Shown here: positions 16,553 to 23,008 of the stretch, one piece after another
How the letters are laid out: each line of letters opens with the position of its first letter
Position numbering within the stretch: the stretch's first letter is position 1
Assembly (NCBI GenBank): GCA_963818855.1
Contig: CAWFUH010000012.1
Span: 62,001-126,000 of the forward strand
DNA: 64,000 bases
From: Bog-159 sp963818855
GTDB taxonomy: Bacteria > Acidobacteriota > Terriglobia > Bryobacterales > Bryobacteraceae
Reading direction: 5' to 3'
Made by a program: the position numbers and the translations under genes
The notes under the pieces: generated by a model
The model's database searches: none
Seen by the model: only the letters and a program-made list of their open reading frames with translations
Told to the model about the DNA's origin: nothing

Positions 16553-17079
16553 CGAGCGGAGCTGGACCACGGGAATTTTTCAATAGACGCGGCGAGCCCG
16601 GCCTTAACAGGATTGGTAAGAACGTAGCTCTCGATGCGCCGAAACTCTTCTCCACTTCGCACCAAATGATCGTAACTTTCATCCTGCCAAAATGGCTGGC
16701 CAGTTCGACTCAACAGGTCGTTGGCCTGTCGAGCACTGAAACCTTTCAATCGGCGCAGGAGGGCGGATGCGTCGGCATGCGGAGTGAAGAGCAGATGGAC
16801 GTGGTTGGGCATGATCACCCAGGCATGCAAGTCACAATCCTTCGCGCAGAACAAAATCGAACTCCGCACCAGCCGTGCGACCTCCGGCTGCTTAAGATAC
16901 ATAGGTCCAAATCGCGCCGTATCCAGCAAACGGTCCATCGCCACGAATGCTTCTCCGGATGTCAGGTTCTCTTTTGGGAATTCGCGGCCGACGGGCAAGC
17001 TGCCATACAAGCGAAAGGTCACAAACAGCGGCTGTCCAATAGCATAGATATGCGGCAGACGGCGGTGTGATTCTTCCAT
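16522..17079 (-). CDS. REP-associated tyrosine transposase (RAYT, Y1/IS200-like)
   Basis: This 185-residue protein belongs to the Y1 transposase superfamily, in which an HUH pair and one tyrosine cut and rejoin single-stranded hairpin DNA. The HUH motif is MPNHVHLLF (His93 and His95) and the nucleophile region is FWQDESYDHLVRSGEEF with Tyr136. The rest (RRIESYVLTNPVKAGLA, then WSSS) is the typical RAYT tail. It is flanked by inverted copies of the family B hairpin repeat at 16508 and 17122, and the last ten residues (ARGGSGDPLQV region) are encoded by that repeat. It interrupts the nucleoside operon on the opposite strand. An upstream GTG at 17088 is an alternative start. Confidence 0.88.
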   Translation of the reverse strand: MEESHRRLPHIYAIGQPLFVTFRLYGSLPVGREFPKENLTSGEAFVAMDRLLDTARFGPMYLKQPEVARLVRSSILFCAKDCDLHAWVIMPNHVHLLFTPHADASALLRRLKGFSARQANDLLSRTGQPFWQDESYDHLVRSGEEFRRIESYVLTNPVKAGLAASIEKFPWSSSARGGSGDPLQV

Positions 17080-17121
17080 GCTAAACACACTGTGCCACGC
17101 GTGTTTCGAGGCTCTCAGAAA

Positions 17122-17190
17122 TTGTGTGGCAGAACTCCAGGTCTGCGGCGGGTCTGGAGACCCGCTGCAGGCGTGGACGCCTGCCCCACG
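17122..17190 (-). repeat. Family B hairpin array, copy B2, upstream of the RAYT gene
   Basis: This copy is in inverted orientation relative to copy B1. It contains a degenerate CAGAACTCCAGGTCTG hairpin, then perfect GCGGGTCTGGAGACCCGC and GCAGGCGTGGACGCCTGC hairpins (8-bp stems, GG loops), and ends CCCCACG. It ends 18 nt before the ATG of the nucleoside transporter. Confidence 0.9.
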
Positions 17191-17208
17191 AATAGGAGCC
17201 CGCTAGGC

Positions 17209-18432
17209 ATGGGGCGCTTTACGGGCCTGTTGGGTCTTGCCTTTATCCTGGCCGTCGCCTGGTTATTCTCCGCCCACAAACGCGCCATCAAGCTGCGCAT
17301 CATCCTGTGGGGGATGGGACTGCAAATCACCTTCGCACTGCTGGTGCTGAAAACCGATTTCGGCAAGATCTTCCAAGCCATCGGCGTGGGCGTGAACGCG
17401 ATGTTGAACTACGCGGAGGCGGGCAGCAACTTCGTCTTTGGACCGCTGGGCGTCAAGAGCGGGCCTTTCGGCGTCGTGTTCGCGTTCCAGGTTCTCCCTA
17501 TCGTGATCTTCATCGCATCGTTCTTTGCCATCCTTTACTATCTCGGCGTCATGCAGTGGGTGGTTAAGGGCATGGCGATTGTGATGCTGCGGGTGATGGG
17601 GGCGAGCGGCGCCGAGTCGCTGAATGTGGCGGCCAGCATCTTCATGGGGCAGACGGAAGCGCCCCTGACGATCAAGCCGTTCATCGCGGGCATGACTGAG
17701 TCGGAGTTGTTCACCATCATGACTAGCGGCATGGCGCATGTTTCGGGCGCGGTGATGGCAGCGTACGTGAAAATCGCGGGTGTGAGCATCGAACACCTGT
17801 TGACCGCAGTCATCATGACGGCGCCGGCCACCATCATGCTTGCCAAAATTTTCTACCCGGAAGTGGACAAGCCTGCGACAGCCGGCCGGGTGGAGGTGCG
17901 CATCGAGAAAACGGCGGTGAACGTGATCGACGCGGCCGCGCAAGGCGCCGGCGACGGCTTGCACCTGGCCTTGAATATCGGCGCAATGCTGATCGCGTTT
18001 CTGGCGTTGATCGCCATGCTGAACGGCATCCTCGGCTGGGTGCACACGCTGCCCGGCATGGGTTGGCTGCCCGGAACCATGCAGCAAATCTTCGCGGTAG
18101 TCTTCGCGCCCCTAGCCTGGTTGATGGGAGTGCCGTGGAAGGACGCGGCCACCATCGGGAACTTGTTAGGCACGCGCCTGGTGCTGAACGAGTTCGTAGC
18201 GTTCCTGGAGCTCGGGCCGCTGAGAGCCCATCTGGACCCGCGCTCGTTCACCATCGCCACGTACGCCCTGTGCGGCTTCGCGAATTTCAGCTCGATCGCC
18301 ATACAGATTGGCGGCATCGGCGCGCTGGCGCCCAACCGGAAATCTGACCTGGCGCGGCTGGGGCTGAAAGCGGTGGCCGCGGGCAGCATGGCCAACTTCA
18401 TGTCCGCGTGCATTGCGGGGATGCTGCTGTGA
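17209..18432 (+). CDS. nupC: Concentrative nucleoside transporter (NupC/CNT family)
   Basis: This 407-residue inner-membrane symporter imports nucleosides with Na+ or H+. It has the CNT order of domains: N-terminal spans, the gate domain around AILYYLGVMQWVVKG, then the core motifs GQTEAPLTIKPFI (nucleoside-binding helix) and GTRLVLNEFVAFLEL, with GFANFSSIAIQIGGIGALAP near the end. I chose the ATG at 17209, which has AGGAG ten bases upstream; further upstream the frame runs into repeat B2. The stop overlaps the start of the phosphorylase gene by one base, so import and phosphorolysis are coupled. Confidence 0.93.
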   Translation: MGRFTGLLGLAFILAVAWLFSAHKRAIKLRIILWGMGLQITFALLVLKTDFGKIFQAIGVGVNAMLNYAEAGSNFVFGPLGVKSGPFGVVFAFQVLPIVIFIASFFAILYYLGVMQWVVKGMAIVMLRVMGASGAESLNVAASIFMGQTEAPLTIKPFIAGMTESELFTIMTSGMAHVSGAVMAAYVKIAGVSIEHLLTAVIMTAPATIMLAKIFYPEVDKPATAGRVEVRIEKTAVNVIDAAAQGAGDGLHLALNIGAMLIAFLALIAMLNGILGWVHTLPGMGWLPGTMQQIFAVVFAPLAWLMGVPWKDAATIGNLLGTRLVLNEFVAFLELGPLRAHLDPRSFTIATYALCGFANFSSIAIQIGGIGALAPNRKSDLARLGLKAVAAGSMANFMSACIAGMLL

Positions 18433-19238
18433 TGCGCGAGGCCGTCGCGCTTCTGGAATCGCGCACGGCGACGCGGCCGCGTGTGGCGGTGGTGCTGGGC
18501 AGCGGTTTAGGCGCTTTCGCCGAGGAACTCGCCGACCGGACCGAGATCCCTTACGCCGGGATTCCGGGTTGGCCCTGCTCGACGGCCATCGGGCATGCCG
18601 GCAAGTTGGTTTTTGGTAAACTTGGTGCGCTGGATGTGGCCGTGATGGTGGGCCGTGTGCACTTGTATGAAGGCTACACGCCGGCGCAGGTCACGTACGG
18701 TGTCCGTGTGCTGCGGTCGCTAGGCGTCCGTTCAATCGCGTTTACGAACGCCGCCGGGGGCATCAATCTGGAGTTGGAACGCGGCGGCTTGGTGCTGATC
18801 TCCGATCATATTAATCTGCAAGGATCGAACCCGCTGGTGGGTGCTAACGATGAAGAGCTCGGGCCGCGCTTTCCCGATATGTCGGAAGCTTACTCGCGCG
18901 AACTGCGGACGCTGGCCCACGAGGTCGGCTCCGAAATCGGCATTCGCCTGGCGGAAGGCGTTTACGCGGCCGTGCTGGGGCCGAGCTATGAGACGCCCTC
19001 CGAAATTCGCTACCTGCGCACGATTGGCGCAGACGTCGTAGGCATGTCCACTGTACCCGAAGTGATCGCGGCGAATCATATGGGGATGCGCGTGCTCGGC
19101 CTCTCGTGCGTCACGAACATGGCCGCCGGCATTCTGCCGCAGAAGATCAGTCATGCGGAGGTGCTGGAGACGGGCGAGATGGTGCGCGGCACGCTGGTCA
19201 GGTTTCTGAAATTGCTGCTTCCCAAGATGGAGAGCTGA
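18432..19238 (+). CDS. Purine nucleoside phosphorylase (trimeric PNP class)
   Basis: This 268-residue enzyme splits purine nucleosides with phosphate into base and ribose 1-phosphate. Motifs of the low-molecular-mass trimeric class are clear: VVLGSGLGAFAEEL (phosphate loop), MVGRVHLYEGYTP, FTNAAGGINLELERG, then GPSYETPSEIRYLRTIGAD and GMSTVPEVIAANHMGMRV. The ATG at 18432 shares one base with the stop of the transporter. Cytosolic. It follows the transporter and precedes cytidine deaminase with a 4-nt gap. Confidence 0.94.
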   Translation: MREAVALLESRTATRPRVAVVLGSGLGAFAEELADRTEIPYAGIPGWPCSTAIGHAGKLVFGKLGALDVAVMVGRVHLYEGYTPAQVTYGVRVLRSLGVRSIAFTNAAGGINLELERGGLVLISDHINLQGSNPLVGANDEELGPRFPDMSEAYSRELRTLAHEVGSEIGIRLAEGVYAAVLGPSYETPSEIRYLRTIGADVVGMSTVPEVIAANHMGMRVLGLSCVTNMAAGILPQKISHAEVLETGEMVRGTLVRFLKLLLPKMES

Positions 19239-19242
19239 TTAC

Positions 19243-19626
19243 GTGGATCCTCTTGTCCAAGCCGCGCTAGGCGCCCGCGAGAATGCGCACGCGCCGTTTT
19301 CCCATTTTCTGGTGGGCGCGGCAATCGAAGATGCGGCCGGCCGCACACACACCGGCTGCAACGTGGAGAACGCCAGTTATGGCCTGACGCTCTGCGCCGA
19401 ACGCGTGGCCGTGTTCAAGGCCATCTCCGAAGGCGCGCGCAAATTCCGGCGCGTGGCCGTGGTCGCCGACACCGATATTCTGACACCGCCCTGCGGCGCA
19501 TGCCGCCAGATCCTGTGGGAATTCTGCGGCGACGTGGAACTGGTGCTGGCCAACCTGCATGGCAAGACGGAAGTCTTCCGCCTGAAAGATCTTCTCCCAA
19601 GGCCGTTCGATGCGTCTTTTTTGTAG
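19243..19626 (+). CDS. cdd: Cytidine deaminase
   Basis: This 127-residue zinc enzyme converts cytidine or deoxycytidine to uridine or deoxyuridine, feeding the phosphorylase encoded upstream. The zinc and active-site residues are in CNVENASYGLTLCAERVA (first Cys and Glu) and PPCGACRQILWEF (the CxxC pair). The start is GTG (V-D-P-L-V). Length matches the homotetrameric class. The 3' end overlaps the amidohydrolase start by 17 nt. Confidence 0.95.
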   Translation: MDPLVQAALGARENAHAPFSHFLVGAAIEDAAGRTHTGCNVENASYGLTLCAERVAVFKAISEGARKFRRVAVVADTDILTPPCGACRQILWEFCGDVELVLANLHGKTEVFRLKDLLPRPFDASFL

Positions 19627-20980
19627 CTTCCTGTTTTTCATTTCCGCGCTGTCGGCCGAATCCGCCGATTGGATCTGGACCGGCCGCTACGTGGTCACGA
19701 TGGACCCGCAGCGACGCATCATCGAGAACGGTGCGATTGCCATTCGCGGCGCGCGCATCCTGGCCGCAGGCTCCAAATCCGAAATCGAGCGGCGGTACCA
19801 GGCCCGCCAGCGCCTCGACCGGCCCGATGCTATTCTGGCGCCGGGCTTGATCAACACCCATACACATGCGGCCATGTCGCTGCTGCGCGGCATCGCCGAC
19901 GATCTGAGTTTGCAGGATTGGCTGGAGCACTACATCTTCCCCGCGGAGGCGCGCAACGTCACGCCCGAGTTCGTGCGCTGGGGCACGCGTCTCGGCTGTC
20001 TGGAAATGATGCTCTCGGGCACCACCACGTTCACGGACATGTATTACTTCGAAGATGTGGTGGCTGAGGCGGCCAAAGAAGCCGGCATGCGCGGCGTGTT
20101 GGGCGAAACCATCATCGGCTTTCCCTCGCCCGATTCCAAAACCCCGGCCGATGCGCTGGCTTTCACGGAGCGATTTCTCAGCCGCTTTCATGACGATCCG
20201 CTGGTGGTGCCGGCGGTGGCGCCGCACGCCATCTACACCAATTCGGACGAAACCCTCAAAGCCTGCCGCGCGCTCGCCAACCGCCATGGCGCGCCGCTGG
20301 AGATTCATCTTTCGGAAACCAAGCATGAAAACGACGAGTGCCTGGCGAAGCGTCACATGAGCCCCACGCAGGCTCTGGACGCGCTGGGGTTCTTCAACGG
20401 CCGCACCCTGGTAGCGCATGCCGTATGGACAGACGAGGCGGATCTGGCGATTCTGAAAGCGCGCGGCGTGGGCATCGCGCATTGCCCTTCGAGCAACATG
20501 AAGCTGGCGAGCGGCATCGCGCCCGTGACGCGCATGCTGGCGCTCGACCTGGCGGTGGGCCTGGGTCCCGATGGTCCGGCGGGCAGCAACAATGACTTCA
20601 ACATGTTTGAAGAAATGGACCTGGCGGCTAAGCTGCAGAAGGTCGCGACCGGCGATCCGCGCAACGTGCCGGCGCAGGCGGCCGTCGAGATGGCCACGAT
20701 TCGCGGCGCGCGCGCGCTGGGTATGGAGAAGGAGATTGGTTCGCTCGAAGCCGGCAAGCGCGCGGACCTGATCTCTATCCGCCTGGACCGGCCGAATGCC
20801 GTCCCGCTCTACAACGTGTATTCGCAGATGGTGTTTACGTTGAAGGGCGAAGATGTGGAAGACGTCATGGTAAACGGCAAGCTGCTGGTGAAGGAAGCGC
20901 AGCCGTTGACGCTGAATGCGGCCGAGATCGAAGCGAAGGCGCGGGAATACGGCGCGCAGGTGCAGAAATCGCTGCGCTGA
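19610..20980 (+). CDS. Amidohydrolase of the SAH/MTA-deaminase type, with signal peptide
   Basis: This 456-residue metal-dependent deaminase resembles 5'-methylthioadenosine/S-adenosylhomocysteine deaminases. Ligand motifs are NTHTHAAMSLLRG (HxH), the GETIIGFP segment, APHAIYTNSDETL, EIHLSETKHEND and the late GPDGPAGSNNDFNMFEEMD. The N-terminus MRLFCSFLFFISALSAESAD is an unusual secretion signal for this class, which is normally cytosolic, so the enzyme may act on extracellular nucleosides. It closes the nucleoside run that starts with deoA. Guanine or other aminopurine deaminase activity is an alternative. Confidence 0.87.
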   Translation: MRLFCSFLFFISALSAESADWIWTGRYVVTMDPQRRIIENGAIAIRGARILAAGSKSEIERRYQARQRLDRPDAILAPGLINTHTHAAMSLLRGIADDLSLQDWLEHYIFPAEARNVTPEFVRWGTRLGCLEMMLSGTTTFTDMYYFEDVVAEAAKEAGMRGVLGETIIGFPSPDSKTPADALAFTERFLSRFHDDPLVVPAVAPHAIYTNSDETLKACRALANRHGAPLEIHLSETKHENDECLAKRHMSPTQALDALGFFNGRTLVAHAVWTDEADLAILKARGVGIAHCPSSNMKLASGIAPVTRMLALDLAVGLGPDGPAGSNNDFNMFEEMDLAAKLQKVATGDPRNVPAQAAVEMATIRGARALGMEKEIGSLEAGKRADLISIRLDRPNAVPLYNVYSQMVFTLKGEDVEDVMVNGKLLVKEAQPLTLNAAEIEAKAREYGAQVQKSLR

Positions 20981-21005
20981 CGTGCCATAATCTTTCCAGT
21001 GGCCG

Positions 21006-21422
21006 ATGTTCAATTTTCTGGGAAGCCTCGCCTCACTAGTGGGCCTGGTTTTCAGCATTCTCGCGTTCGTCTTCTCGAAGCGCGCGTCGAAGGCCGCACG
21101 GGAAGCGCGGGATGCCGTGATGCGCCAGTCGCTGAGCGAATCGATGGATCGTGCCGCGAGGATGGCCGGCGAGATCGGAATGTATCTGAGGACTGAGAGA
21201 AGCGAAATGGCCCTTCTCCGAATCAGCGATCTCATGAATCAAGCTGGTTATCTCAACGGGCGATGGGAAGATCGGCTTCCGAAGAAATCGAACGATAACC
21301 TTTTCCGCGCACAGGGGCAGTTGCGCTCGATGCACCAGCTTCTTAGCGCCGAAAGAGACCTAGGCCCGGAGGACAAAAGCCCGTCTAACCACATCTTGCC
21401 AAGAAGTCAGCGGGATTTTTAG
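21006..21422 (+). CDS. Hypothetical membrane-anchored helical protein
   Basis: I do not recognise this 138-residue protein. Residues 5-25 form one membrane span (FLGSLASLVGLVFSILAFVF), and the rest is charged and helical (KRASKAAREARDAVMRQSLS, then ERSEMALLRISDLMNQAGYL), so a membrane-tethered coiled coil is likely. Codon use looks less GC-biased than the flanking genes. It is followed by a second unknown gene after 48 nt, and the pair lies between the deaminase and the SIS gene. Confidence 0.6.
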   Translation: MFNFLGSLASLVGLVFSILAFVFSKRASKAAREARDAVMRQSLSESMDRAARMAGEIGMYLRTERSEMALLRISDLMNQAGYLNGRWEDRLPKKSNDNLFRAQGQLRSMHQLLSAERDLGPEDKSPSNHILPRSQRDF

Positions 21423-21470
21423 CATGGAACAAGGTGTGGCCACCAGGGCTACACAGTCGGGGGATGATTA

Positions 21471-21848
21471 ATGGTAGACGAGAAACTCATCAAGTTCTTT
21501 GAGGGTGTCCTGTCGAAAACAAGAGAGGGCAGAATCCCATGGGAGGCAACCGCTCAAGAATCCAACTTCATCGCGCCGATCGGTGGAGAATTCCAGCTTT
21601 CTATCTCGGGACCGACGGAACTCGACTCCCTGTTCACGATGACCCAGGTTTTAGCGGGTCCCTCCAGGTCCCAGCAAAAATACGCGTTGGTTCTGCGCGA
21701 CATGCAAGGTACGATCGCCACCTTCACAGACAGCGACGAAGGCATCCGTTCGGGTGCCATGCGGGAGCTGTTCGAGGCGGCAAGGTGGCAAGCCGTGCAT
21801 GGCGGGGAGAAAATCAACAAGGCGATCGAAGTGGTGAACAGCCTATAG
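21471..21848 (+). CDS. Hypothetical protein
   Basis: This is a 125-residue soluble protein of no family I recognise. It has an acidic N-terminus (MVDEKLIKFFEGVLSKTREG), a beta-rich middle (EFQLSISGPTELDSLFTMTQ, ALVLRDMQGTIATFTDS) and a helical end (MRELFEAARWQAVHGGEKIN). It has no signal or membrane segment. With the preceding gene it forms a small unknown pair, on the same strand as its neighbours. Confidence 0.55.
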   Translation: MVDEKLIKFFEGVLSKTREGRIPWEATAQESNFIAPIGGEFQLSISGPTELDSLFTMTQVLAGPSRSQQKYALVLRDMQGTIATFTDSDEGIRSGAMRELFEAARWQAVHGGEKINKAIEVVNSL

Positions 21849-21879
21849 CAAGCCCGACCCGCTGTCACACATAACCCCC

Positions 21880-22920
21880 ATGTCACGCATGCTCGAAGAA
21901 ATCCGCCAACAGCCCGACGCCCTGGAGCGCACGCTGGCCTCCGAACTCCGCCGCATTGAGCGCTTCAAACAGCGCGTCTCGAAGCGCCGCCCACGCCTGA
22001 TTGTGCTGGCCGCGCGCGGCACATCAGACAACGCCGCGCAGTTCGGCCGCTATCTCCTCGAAATCACCACCGGCATTCCGGTGTCGCTGGCCGCGCCCGC
22101 CATCCACACGCTCTACAACGCACGCATCGATTATCGCGAAACGCTGGTGGTAGCCATCTCGCAGTCCGGCGAATCCACCGACACTAACCTGGTGCTTGCG
22201 CGCGCGCGCGAACAGGGCGCGCTCACCATCGGCATCACCAACGAGCCATCCAGCGCGCTGGCGCGCCTGGCCGAAAACGTCTTTCTGGTACGCGCGGGTC
22301 GCGAGAAGAGCGTGGCCGCCACCAAGACCTACACGGGCCAGGTGTTGATGCTCTATCTGCTGGCGTACGCCCTGGGCGGCCGCATCCGTATCGAGGACTT
22401 GAAGCGCCTCCCGGAGCGTGCCCAAATGGCCGTCGAAATGGAGCCCGCCATCGCCGAGCTATCCGGGCGCTATCGCTTCATGGACCACGCGGTAGTGGTG
22501 GGCCGCGGCCTGAACTACGCCACCGCCTTCGAATTCGCGCTGAAGATGATGGAGACCTGCTACGTGGTCGCCGAGCGGTTCTCTTCGGCCGACTTTCTGC
22601 ACGGCCCCATCGCCATGGTGGATCCCGATTTCCCGGTGTTCGCCTTCGCGCCTTCCGGACCTACGTGGAACTCCATGGCCGAGACGTTGGATAAGCTCAA
22701 CAGCCTTAAGGCCGAGACGGTGGTGATCACCGACGCCAGCAACAGCGAGGTGGCGGCGCGCACCACCCGCGTGATCCGGCTGCCGCACAAGCTCCCCGAA
22801 CTCTACACGCCGGTTCCTTACATCATCCCGGCGCAGTTCTTCGCGGCGTGCCTGGCGGAACAGAAGGGTCTCGATCCGGACAAGCCGCGCACCATCACTA
22901 AGGTGACGCTAACGATGTGA
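21880..22920 (+). CDS. SIS-domain sugar-phosphate isomerase/aminotransferase-like protein
   Basis: This 346-residue protein carries two SIS domains like the isomerase half of GlmS or the AgaS/FrlB group, which handle amino-sugar phosphates. The first domain shows LAARGTSDNAAQFGRYLLE and ISQSGESTDTNLVLARAREQ, and the second VVGRGLNYATAFEFALKMME with FSSADFLHGPIAMV. The glutaminase half of GlmS is absent. It probably isomerises or deaminates glucosamine-6-phosphate or another ketose amine. Start at the ATG at 21880. Confidence 0.85.
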   Translation: MSRMLEEIRQQPDALERTLASELRRIERFKQRVSKRRPRLIVLAARGTSDNAAQFGRYLLEITTGIPVSLAAPAIHTLYNARIDYRETLVVAISQSGESTDTNLVLARAREQGALTIGITNEPSSALARLAENVFLVRAGREKSVAATKTYTGQVLMLYLLAYALGGRIRIEDLKRLPERAQMAVEMEPAIAELSGRYRFMDHAVVVGRGLNYATAFEFALKMMETCYVVAERFSSADFLHGPIAMVDPDFPVFAFAPSGPTWNSMAETLDKLNSLKAETVVITDASNSEVAARTTRVIRLPHKLPELYTPVPYIIPAQFFAACLAEQKGLDPDKPRTITKVTLTM

Positions 22921-22954
22921 TCTGCCGGTCTGGTCACCACTCCCTTACGGTCGT

Positions 22955-22970
22955 GGCTCAGTACTGAGCC
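22955..22970. repeat. Perfect 16-nt palindrome between genes
   Basis: GGCTCAGTACTGAGCC is perfectly self-complementary and is followed by GCGCGCG. It sits 35 nt after the SIS gene stop and 39 nt before the ADOP permease start, so it could act as a terminator stem, an operator or a dispersed repeat. No other copy was found in this window by eye. Confidence 0.5.
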
Positions 22971-23008
22971 GCGCGCGTCATCCAGCGGTGCTCCAACGCT
23001 GCTAACCG

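Noticed and set aside
16522..17079. A complete IS200/IS605 insertion sequence.
   Set aside because: No TnpB or classic left/right end hairpins of IS605; size, tail and flanking repeats fit a RAYT.
19415..21235. A 606-codon minus-strand frame opposite the deaminase gene.
   Set aside because: It spans several real plus-strand genes in antisense, and the product is rich in R/H with no motif.
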